Assembly: GCA_900551915.1 (NCBI GenBank)
Contig: URXT01000027.1
Location: 1 to 26,268, forward strand
Reading direction: 5' to 3'
Origin: an uncultured bacterium
Lineage (GTDB): Bacteria; Cyanobacteriota; Vampirovibrionia; Gastranaerophilales; Gastranaerophilaceae
Length of the DNA stretch: 26,268 nt
Below the pieces are notes generated by a model. It did no database searches. It was not told the origin of the DNA and saw nothing but the letters and a program-made list of their open reading frames with translations. A program made the translations under genes and the position numbers. The stretch's first letter is position 1; every line of letters begins with the position of its first letter. Shown here in pieces: positions 7,433 through 13,592 of this stretch.

Positions 7433-7477
7433 AAAAGAAACCGGAAATTAAATCATTTCCGGTTTCTTTTATTTTTT
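7433..7477. terminator. Bidirectional terminator between the acidic orphan and the protease gene
   Basis: AAAAGAAACCGGAAAT (7433-7448), six-base loop, ATTTCCGGTTTCTTTT (7455-7470), then a T-rich run. A perfect 16-bp stem between convergent genes. Confidence 0.9.
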
Positions 7478-7484
7478 CTAAAGG

Positions 7485-8705
7485 TTAGTATGCTGCAACT
7501 TCCTGGCCTGTTGTCATTCTGTTTAAAACTTCAATTGCTTTTTTAAGCTGGACATCGTTTTTGTTTTTAATATCTTCTTCTTTCAATTCAACGACAATAT
7601 CAGGTGTAATTCCTTTTTTGTTAATATCAGTTCCGTTTGGAGTCAGATACTTCTGGATTGTAATGTTTACTCCGGATTCGTAGGGAAGTTTGTTAATTTC
7701 CTGAACAAGGCCTTTTCCGAATGATTGTTCACCGACGATTACGGCTCTGTGGTTGTCCTTCATTGCGCCTGAGAAGATTTCGCTGGCTGAGGCTGAACCT
7801 TTGTTAATCAAAACCACAACCGGTTTTTTTGTAACAACGCCGCGTGCTGCGCGTGAAGTTTCTTTGTATCCGTCACGGTCGACTGTTGAAACAATTGTGC
7901 CGCCGTCAAGGAACATATCAGAAATGTAGATTGCGTTGCTTAAAAGTCCGCCCGGGTTTGAACGAAGGTCGATGATGTAACCTTTTTTATTCTGCCCCTG
8001 GTCAAGAATTGAACGGAATTCAGAGGCTGCATTTCTGCTTATGAAAGAGCTTAATCTTATGTAGCCGATATCATCCGGCACTTTCATATCAAACGGTGTT
8101 TTCTGTGAAATTGATTTAACTTCGATTTCTGCACGTGTAATTGTGTAAGATTTCGGTTCTGTATCTTTGCGTTTGATAAGAAGTGTTACCTGAGTTCCTT
8201 CTTTACCGCGGATTTTGTCAGCGGCTTTGTCAACGGTGATACCTTTTGTAGAAACGCCATCGATTTCAAGAATTTCGTCATCTGCAAGAAGTCCTGCTTT
8301 TTCTGCAGGAGTGTCTTCAATCGGCGCAATTACCATTAATTTGCCGTCCTTAACTCCGATTTGAATTCCGATACCTTTCAGCGAACCTTTGATTGAACTT
8401 GTTTCTTCAGCAAATTCTTTCGGGTCTAAAAATTTTGTATAAGGGTCGTTTAAGCTTGCAATCATTGTATTGATTGCAACGTAGGCGTCTTCATTTGTTT
8501 TAATCTGTTTGTCATATTTATGGCGCCATTTGTTCCAGTCCTGTTCGTTGTTTGTCTGGTCGACGAATTTCGTATTAACAAGCCGCCAAACATTGTCATA
8601 CAGTTCAACAGGAGTGTATGCAAAAACGTTATCTCTAATAATGCATCCAAAAAGGATTACAAAGACCCCCAAAAATATAAAGCTTTTTCTCATAATGTTT
8701 CTCAT
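7485..8705 (-). CDS. ctp: C-terminal processing peptidase, S41 family
   Basis: A 406-residue periplasmic or membrane-anchored serine protease that trims the C-termini of exported proteins. The N-terminus (RKSFIFLGVFVILFGCII) is a signal peptide or anchor. A PDZ domain covers ~105-180 (KGIGIQIGVKDGKLMV, SPAEKAGLL-like DTPAEKAGLLADDEILEIDG). The S41 protease domain covers ~200-370 with GYIIDLRSNPGGLL, the nucleophile in NKGSASASEIFSGAMKDN (Ser306 by spacing to the base) and the general base Lys331 in GEQSFGKGLVQE, the 25-residue separation seen in E. coli Prc. GGAGG lies about 13 bases before the first ATG, a long spacing. Transcribed alone on the minus strand. Tsp/CtpA/CtpB subtypes cannot be separated here. 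Confidence 0.93.
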   Translation of the reverse strand: MRNIMRKSFIFLGVFVILFGCIIRDNVFAYTPVELYDNVWRLVNTKFVDQTNNEQDWNKWRHKYDKQIKTNEDAYVAINTMIASLNDPYTKFLDPKEFAEETSSIKGSLKGIGIQIGVKDGKLMVIAPIEDTPAEKAGLLADDEILEIDGVSTKGITVDKAADKIRGKEGTQVTLLIKRKDTEPKSYTITRAEIEVKSISQKTPFDMKVPDDIGYIRLSSFISRNAASEFRSILDQGQNKKGYIIDLRSNPGGLLSNAIYISDMFLDGGTIVSTVDRDGYKETSRAARGVVTKKPVVVLINKGSASASEIFSGAMKDNHRAVIVGEQSFGKGLVQEINKLPYESGVNITIQKYLTPNGTDINKKGITPDIVVELKEEDIKNKNDVQLKKAIEVLNRMTTGQEVAAY

Positions 8706-8872
8706 TCTTTAACTTTTTCCTCCAAATTACTCATAATTTCATTACCTGTTGCACAACTTGTATTGACTATGACGTTTGACTTTAAAATTTGTTGCATGTT
8801 TTTATAAGCCGCATGGTTATTGAATTTATAAGTATAAGCATATTATAGCATATAATGTGTTAAAAATCAGAT

Positions 8873-9949
8873 TTATCCAAAATATTTTAAAATTTCGTCA
8901 TCAAAAATTTTGTATTCTTTGACGGCAGCGTAGTCTTCTGGGAGTATGAATACAAGGTTTTCGGAGGTTGCTTTTTTATCCATTTTCATTGCAGAAAGAA
9001 TTTTTTTTATGTTAAAGTCCGGAATTTTTTTGAAATTGAATTTTTTTATCAAATCTTCGGCAATGAATTTGTAACTTTCAACAATCATGCCCTTTTTCTC
9101 AGCGTAATCGAAAACAAATTCAATTCCTTTGACAACGGCCTCGCCATGAGTGTATTTTCTGTAATTGGTGAGTTTTTCAACCGCATGCGCGTAAGTGTGG
9201 CCGAAGTTGAGAATTTTTCGAAACCCGCCTTCTCTCTCATCCTTCTCAACGACCGAAATCTTTAGAGAAACACAAATCCGGATTAATTCTTCAAGAATTT
9301 CGTTTTCGCGTTCGAGGATTTTTGCGCTGTTAAGAGAAAGGAAATTTATCAGGTTGAATTCATCTTCGCATTTGCAGCTTTTTTCAATGAACGCGTATTT
9401 TACAACCTCGCCGAGTCCTGTTTTGAATTGCCTGTCATCAAGAGTTTTTAGAAAGTTTGTATTTATCAAAACGGCGTCAGGCTGATAGAACGCGCCGACT
9501 AAGTTTTTGCCGGATTTTGTGTCAATTCCGGTTTTGCCGCCGACAGAGCTGTCAACACAGGCTAGCAAAGTTGTCGGAACCTGGATTAAATGAATTCCGC
9601 GCATGTAAGCCGACGCTGCAAAGCCTGCAATGTCGCCGCAAACGCCTCCGCCGACTGCGATTATAAAATCATTGCGCGTAAGTTTCAATTTCAGTGCGCA
9701 ATTTAAAATTTTTTCAAAAGTTTTGAAATTTTTTTCTTTTTCGCCGTCTTTCAGGATGAAAATGCGTTTTTTATCAAAATCAAGAGCTTTGCCGTAAAGT
9801 TTATAAACTTTTTCGCTGATTACGGCTAAAAAATTGTTTTTTCCGACTATTTCAAGAATTTCAGATTTTAAACCGACGATTTCGTTATTTGAAACCCTTA
9901 TCGGATAAGTTTTTTCGCATGCGTTGATTTTGACACAAAGATTATGCAT
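8873..9949 (-). CDS. aroB: 3-dehydroquinate synthase
   Basis: A 358-residue NAD- and metal-dependent enzyme making 3-dehydroquinate from DAHP, the second step of the shikimate pathway. The NAD-binding GGGVCGDIAGFAAS is at ~100-113, and the substrate loop PTTLLACVDSSVGGKTGID is at ~125-143. Metal ligands Glu181 (GLGEVVKYA), His251 (NFGHTYAHA) and His268 (YTHGEAV) are in place. The start at 9949 is chosen for AGGAG seven bases upstream and a family-typical N-terminus. A longer open frame begins 40 codons earlier, but those codons are strongly basic and lie inside aroK. The first eight bases overlap the end of aroK, so translation is probably coupled. It is the last gene of aroC-aroK-aroB. Confidence 0.95.
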   Translation of the reverse strand: MHNLCVKINACEKTYPIRVSNNEIVGLKSEILEIVGKNNFLAVISEKVYKLYGKALDFDKKRIFILKDGEKEKNFKTFEKILNCALKLKLTRNDFIIAVGGGVCGDIAGFAASAYMRGIHLIQVPTTLLACVDSSVGGKTGIDTKSGKNLVGAFYQPDAVLINTNFLKTLDDRQFKTGLGEVVKYAFIEKSCKCEDEFNLINFLSLNSAKILERENEILEELIRICVSLKISVVEKDEREGGFRKILNFGHTYAHAVEKLTNYRKYTHGEAVVKGIEFVFDYAEKKGMIVESYKFIAEDLIKKFNFKKIPDFNIKKILSAMKMDKKATSENLVFILPEDYAAVKEYKIFDDEILKYFG

Positions 9950-10451
9950 TGATAACTCCTGCGATTTCTTTCGCGATATCTTCCGGTGTTTTCTTATCGG
10001 TTTCGATGGTATGGTTTGCTTTCTGGTAATTTTTTTCACGAAGCGAAAGAATATTTGCGATTTTTTCAACCGAAAAATTTTTTTTCAAAAGCGGCCTGTG
10101 TGATTCTGCTTTAATTCTGTCGTAAATTGTTTGCGGCGAGGCTTTTAAAAAGAAAACAAAAGAATTTTCAAGAAGCCTTCTGCGATTATCGGGATTTTCG
10201 AACGCGCCGCCGCCTGCTGAAATAATTTGATGGTCGTTTTGTATAAACTGTTTAATTTTATTGGTTTCAAGCTCTCTAAAGTGAGCCTCGCCGTATTTGA
10301 GAAAAATTTCTGAAATTTTTTTGCCGGAACTTTTTTCGATTTCATCATCAATGTCGACAAGCTTAAATTCAGGCAGAATTTTGCTTAACTCTTTTGCTGT
10401 TGTTGTTTTTCCGGACCCCATCATCCCGATTAGCGTTATGTTTTTCTTCAT
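9942..10451 (-). CDS. aroK: Shikimate kinase
   Basis: A 169-residue P-loop kinase that phosphorylates shikimate at the 3-hydroxyl. Walker A GMMGSGKTT is at 9-17. Asp33/Asp35 (VDIDDEIE), Arg59 (HFRELE) and Gly81-83 (SAGGGAF) match the shikimate-binding residues of E. coli AroK (Asp34, Arg58, Gly79-81). Arg120 in SHRPLL is the LID arginine. The start is taken at the ATG (10451), which gives the usual short N-terminus (MKKNITLIG). A GTG five codons upstream (10466) is possible; neither has a convincing SD. Thirty-nine bases separate it from the aroC stop and its end overlaps aroB. Confidence 0.93.
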   Translation of the reverse strand: MKKNITLIGMMGSGKTTTAKELSKILPEFKLVDIDDEIEKSSGKKISEIFLKYGEAHFRELETNKIKQFIQNDHQIISAGGGAFENPDNRRRLLENSFVFFLKASPQTIYDRIKAESHRPLLKKNFSVEKIANILSLREKNYQKANHTIETDKKTPEDIAKEIAGVINA

Positions 10452-10490
10452 AAGATTATTGTACACAAAAAATCATTGTTGATAATATAT

Positions 10491-11552
10491 CTATTTATAA
10501 AAATTTTTCATAATCTCGTCAAAGTTGTCGCCGCCGTATTTGAGAAGAATTTCGTTCAAAAGCACGCAGGCAATCCGTGCTTCTGCAACAACCGCGCAGG
10601 CTTCAACCGCACAGGTGTCAGAGCGTTCAAAATGTGCTTCGGTTTCTGTCCTTGTTGCGGCATCAACTGTCCTGAGAGGTTTTCTTAAGGTAGGAATCGG
10701 TTTCATTGAAGCAAAAATCTGTAAGTTTTCACCGTTTGTCATTCCGCCTTCAATTCCACCGGCGTTGTTGGTTTCGCGGACTATTTTGCCGTTTTCGAGA
10801 AACATTTCATCATGAAAATCGCTTCCTTTGAGTTTATAGGAATGATGATTGCCGATTGAAACGGTTTTGACTGCCGGAATGCTCATAACTGCCTGCGCAA
10901 TACGTCCGTCAAGCATTCTGTCCCAGTGAACGTATGAGCCAAGCCCGATTGGCATGTTTTCGTAAATTATAACAAACTTTCCGCCGAGCGTGTCGCCTTC
11001 TTCTTTTGCCCTGTCGATTTCGGTGTGAAAATCTTCTTTTTCTTTTGCCATACCGATTTGCAAAATTCTTGAATAACCGCGGATATTGAATTCTTCCAAA
11101 ATCTGTTTTGCGACTGCGCCCACTGCTGTTTCAATTGCGGTTTTGCGTGCACTTGAGCGTTCAAGAACATTTCTCAAATCTTTGTGGTTGTATTTGACAG
11201 AACCAGCAAAATCAGCATGTCCCGGGCGGTATTTTGTAAAAGATTTTTCATCGGTTTCGTCGTCTGGGTCAATGCTCATGATTTTTTCCCAGTTTTCAAA
11301 GTCTTTGTTGTAAATTACAAGCGTAACAGGCGCACCTGTTGTTTTTCCAAACCTTACGCCTGATGTAATTTCAACAGTGTCGGCTTCAATTTTCATTCTG
11401 CCGCCGCGGCCGTAACCACCCTGACGGCGTTTTAGTTCGGCGTTGATAAAGTCAGGGCTTATGTTAAACCCTGACGGTAATCCTTCTATTATTGCGGTTA
11501 AACATTTTCCGTGGCTTTCGCCGGCGGTTAAAAATCTGAACTTTTCATACAT
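10491..11552 (-). CDS. aroC: Chorismate synthase
   Basis: A 353-residue FMN-dependent enzyme converting EPSP to chorismate, the last shikimate-pathway step. Family signatures are clear: TAGESHGKCL near residues 9-18, RRQGGYGRGGRMKIE near 42-56, the FMN-site ERSSARKTAIETAVGAVA, NNAGGIEGGMTNGE, and RTETEAHFERSDTC near the C-terminus. The length is standard. AAGGAAAA precedes the ATG by eight bases. It is the first gene of aroC-aroK-aroB. Upstream lies a heptad-armed repeat (11594-11766), which may hold or replace the original promoter region. Confidence 0.96.
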   Translation of the reverse strand: MYEKFRFLTAGESHGKCLTAIIEGLPSGFNISPDFINAELKRRQGGYGRGGRMKIEADTVEITSGVRFGKTTGAPVTLVIYNKDFENWEKIMSIDPDDETDEKSFTKYRPGHADFAGSVKYNHKDLRNVLERSSARKTAIETAVGAVAKQILEEFNIRGYSRILQIGMAKEKEDFHTEIDRAKEEGDTLGGKFVIIYENMPIGLGSYVHWDRMLDGRIAQAVMSIPAVKTVSIGNHHSYKLKGSDFHDEMFLENGKIVRETNNAGGIEGGMTNGENLQIFASMKPIPTLRKPLRTVDAATRTETEAHFERSDTCAVEACAVVAEARIACVLLNEILLKYGGDNFDEIMKNFYK

Positions 11553-11593
11553 TGGATTTTCCTTTTTGTGGTTTTACTAAGAGTGTGAAAAGG

Positions 11594-11766
11594 AATAGGT
11601 GAAAAGTGAGAAGTGAAAGGTGAAAAGGCCATTTCATGTATGCTGTTATTGTAAATTTTTGATAATATTCATATATGAAATATATAAAAAACTTATCTTG
11701 GCGTCCTGCTCACTTCCTAAAACCGTAACGGACTTTTCACTTCTCACCTTTCACTTTTCACCTATT
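11594..11766 (+). repeat. Heptad-armed dispersed repeat, copy 1
   Basis: The left arm is four GTGAAAA-type heptads (GTGAAAA, GTGAGAA, GTGAAAG, GTGAAAA). The right arm is four TTTTCAC-type heptads. The outermost AATAGGTGAAAAGTG and CACTTTTCACCTATT match as an inverted repeat, so the ends can form a stem of about 30 bp. The ~105-base core (from GCCATTTC to GTAACGGAC) matches three other copies in the window. This copy is the most diverged, with small internal insertions. It lies between aroC and the NTF2-like gene, overlapping the latter's stop codon by one base. Confidence 0.88.
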
Positions 11767-12242
11767 TACTTTGCATATTTCAGAAAAACCTGCTGTATTG
11801 TCTGCATCATTTCTTCTGTGATAAGCCATTTTCCGTTTGGTTGTTTTTTTACAATCATGTAAGTCTTTAGTTTATAAGTTTCACCGGAAGGCTGGCGAAG
11901 CGAACTGACTTTATATCCGTCGCCGACTTTTGTAACAGTTATGTTTGAGTAATTGTTTTTGTAATGTCTTAGTTTTGCACCGGCTTGACCGAGTTTAAGC
12001 TGTTTCATGTAAGTTGCTGTGTCTGTTTTTACATCTACAAGTCCGCCGTCCGGTTTTACAACCTGCCGGATTATTTTGGCATTCGGTGAGTACATTTGCT
12101 CGATTGTCGGGCTGTAATTGTTGGCTGCATTTACATAACTTTCGAAAAATGCCTTTGCCTCCGCCGCGTCGTCCGCAAACGCCTGCAAACCTGTCATTAA
12201 TAAAACTCCAAACAGCATTATTGCTGATAAAATTTTTCTCAT
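11766..12242 (-). CDS. Secreted NTF2-like (SnoaL-type) domain protein
   Basis: A 158-residue protein with a classic Sec signal peptide (residues 1-23, MRKILSAIMLFGVLLMTGLQ, cleavage likely after AFA). The rest has the outline of an NTF2-like alpha+beta cone: an N-terminal helix (AAEAKAFFESYVNAANNY), a middle segment with IEQMYSPNAKIIRQV, then four alternating strands ending in KTYMIVKKQPNGKWLITEEMM. This C-terminal strand pattern, a hydrophobic stretch then xxGKWxI, is typical of the fold. No catalytic residues can be named. AGGAG is eight bases before the ATG. Probably a periplasmic binding or structural protein, with the fold call less certain than the export signal. Confidence 0.75.
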   Translation of the reverse strand: MRKILSAIMLFGVLLMTGLQAFADDAAEAKAFFESYVNAANNYSPTIEQMYSPNAKIIRQVVKPDGGLVDVKTDTATYMKQLKLGQAGAKLRHYKNNYSNITVTKVGDGYKVSSLRQPSGETYKLKTYMIVKKQPNGKWLITEEMMQTIQQVFLKYAK

Positions 12243-12423
12243 TATCTTATCTCCTGTCTACACAAAAATATAACGATTTTGGAATAAAAAAGTTCATTTT
12301 TGTAAGTAAATCATAACATAAAAATTTTTCACGGGCATTATGCGAAAGAACTGTAAACATTCCCCGACAAGCGGATTTATAAAAATTATTGTGCGCTGAA
12401 TATTAAAATAAAAGGAGGAAATT

Positions 12424-13149
12424 ATGTCAAATGAAGAAAACATTACAATTGAAGAAGAGATGCTTGCGGAGGTTGAACCTCAAAAGCCGTCAAGAATTTT
12501 AATGGTTGTAACAAATGTCTGCAAATTTAATGATAAACAGGAAACACCAACAGGCGTTTGGTTTGAGGAATTTGCAGTTCCATATAATGAATTTATTAAA
12601 AACGGTTTTGAAGTTAAAGTTGCAACTTTGACTGGTGAAATAGCGCCGATTGACCCTGCAAGCGAAAATCTTTTTGAAGATATTATCTGGAACGATGCCA
12701 AAAAAGCGCTTAACAACACTGACGCGCTTGATACAATTGATTATAACAAGTTCGACGCAATTGTTCTTCCGGGCGGGCACGGGCCGATGTTTGACCTTGC
12801 AAAAAGCGAAACTTTAGGAAAAATTATCACACAATTTAACAAAGAAGGAAAATTAATTGCAGCAATCTGCCATGGCCCTGCCGGATTTCTTCCTGCAAAG
12901 TCCGACGGCATTCCGTTTGTAAGCGGCCGTAAACTTACTTCCTTTACAAACGAAGAAGAAAGGGTATATAAAAAAGATGAATTAACGCCGTTCTTTTTGC
13001 AGGATGCTTTGATAGATGAGGGGGCTGATTTTATTGAAGATGAACCCGGTGCCGTAAATATTATCAAGGACGGAAACCTTATAACCGGACAAAACTTCCA
13101 ATCAGCAAAGAATTTCGCCAAAGCGGTTGTGGAATACTTATCATATTAA
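12424..13149 (+). CDS. DJ-1/PfpI family protein (class I glutamine amidotransferase-like)
   Basis: A 241-residue cytoplasmic protein of the DJ-1/ThiJ/PfpI superfamily, closest in outline to the Hsp31/YhbO-like and fungal-type HSP31 groups linked to methylglyoxal detoxification and stress chaperoning. The nucleophile elbow LIAAICHGPAGF places Cys149 with His150. GVWFEEFAVPY supplies the conserved glutamate (48/49), and FDAIVLPGGHGPMFDL (~110-125) is the typical strand-turn. The N-terminal ~22 residues are acidic and extra. Excellent SD (AAAGGAGG) six bases before the ATG. It is divergent from the NTF2-like gene. Exact activity (glyoxalase, deglycase or protease) cannot be read from sequence. 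Confidence 0.88.
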   Translation: MSNEENITIEEEMLAEVEPQKPSRILMVVTNVCKFNDKQETPTGVWFEEFAVPYNEFIKNGFEVKVATLTGEIAPIDPASENLFEDIIWNDAKKALNNTDALDTIDYNKFDAIVLPGGHGPMFDLAKSETLGKIITQFNKEGKLIAAICHGPAGFLPAKSDGIPFVSGRKLTSFTNEEERVYKKDELTPFFLQDALIDEGADFIEDEPGAVNIIKDGNLITGQNFQSAKNFAKAVVEYLSY

Positions 13150-13261
13150 ACTTTTAAAGGAGTCAGCTTGTAATTGTCATAAAAGCTTTGCATTTTAACT
13201 TAATATACTGCATACATAATATGAACTAGGCGACGATTTTACTTTGATTGACGAATAACAC

Positions 13262-13290
13262 TTGACAAAGATTTCGTAATCGTAAATAAT
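13262..13290 (+). promoter_or_regulatory. Strong promoter reading toward the small hydrophobic peptide gene
   Basis: A perfect TTGACA (13262-13267), 17-base spacer, AATAAT (13285-13290, five of six to consensus). Transcription would start near 13297, directed into the 3' end of the oppositely oriented peptide gene. Confidence 0.6.
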
Positions 13291-13297
13291 AAATATG

Positions 13298-13350
13298 TAG
13301 GGTGAGCCCTTAACAACTTAAGCAACCTGTTAAGAGCCCTATGCACCCTA
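13298..13350 (-). terminator. Dyad just after the small peptide gene, probable mRNA terminator
   Basis: On the minus strand the long interrupted stem begins at the peptide's stop codon and is followed by a U-rich stretch (ATATTTATTATTTA). The same dyad forms the 5' hairpin of the predicted antisense RNA. The internal loop is asymmetric, so termination strength is uncertain. Confidence 0.4.
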
Positions 13351-13422
13351 TGATTTAAACAAATTCAATGCTATTACTGCTGATGAAAATGCCAGTAATA
13401 GCATTATTATTTTGTCAATCAT
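13348..13422 (-). CDS. 24-residue hydrophobic peptide, candidate type I toxin
   Basis: A short frame ATG (13422-13420) to TAG (13350-13348). It encodes a peptide beginning MIDKIIMLLLAF and ending ALNLFKS: one hydrophobic span (residues 5-22) flanked by Asp/Lys at the N-terminus and Lys-Ser at the C-terminus. This resembles membrane-acting type I toxins such as IbsC, ShoB and TisB in size and polarity. The SD is strong (AGAGGTG, six bases before ATG), which argues against a chance frame. An opposing promoter and a terminator inside the gene predict an antisense RNA. The upstream 170 bases are GC-rich and foldable, as toxin leaders often are. It could instead be an unrelated small membrane peptide or part of a repeat element. 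Confidence 0.5.
   Translation of the reverse strand: MIDKIIMLLLAFSSAVIALNLFKS
13368..13414 (+). terminator. Intrinsic terminator of the antisense RNA, inside the peptide gene
   Basis: ATGCTATTACTG (13368-13379), 13-base loop, CAGTAATAGCAT (13393-13404): a perfect 12-bp stem followed on the plus strand by TATTATTTTG. It lies wholly within the opposite-strand peptide gene. Confidence 0.65.
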
Positions 13423-13592
13423 AGTTACACCTCTGCTTGGTTGCTCGCGTTAAACAGGTCTACCGGCAAGGCTCAACGCCTTGACCGTCCGCCCTCTGCT
13501 CGCAATCCGCCTTTCGTCCAATTTCCTATGTAAATTGCGTGTGACGGCGGAAGGCATATGCTTGCCCTACGTAATCATTCTAACATGAAAAT
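13423..13592 (-). promoter_or_regulatory. GC-rich structured leader between clpB and the small peptide gene
   Basis: These 170 bases are much richer in G+C than neighbouring intergenic DNA. On the minus strand they contain several possible stems: AAGGC/GCCTT within GGTCAAGGCGTTGAGCCTTG, CCGCC/GGCGG, and CAATTT/AAATTG. TAGAAT near 13578-13583 is a possible -10 for the peptide mRNA, with only a weak -35. The leader would be about 150 nt. The right end (GCTTGCCCTAC, 13560-13570) is an imperfect inverse of GTAGGGTGAGC at 13297-13307. Confidence 0.4.

Larger units (their letters stand above)
13297..13414 (+). ncRNA. Candidate antisense antitoxin RNA
   Basis: A predicted ~118-nt RNA from the promoter at 13262-13290 to the intrinsic terminator at 13368-13414. 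It would be complementary to the end of the peptide mRNA and two-thirds of its coding region. Its 5' half can fold into a long hairpin (outer TAGGGT 13298-13303 with ACCCTA 13345-13350; inner CTTAACA 13309-13315 with TGTTAAG 13328-13334), leaving a 12-base loop suited to an initial contact. This layout matches type I antitoxins such as RatA and SR4, but no sequence homology is claimed. Confidence 0.5.

Noticed and set aside
9950..10069. A basic 40-residue N-terminal extension of AroB.
   Set aside because: It lies inside aroK in another frame, while a proper SD and ATG occur at 9949.
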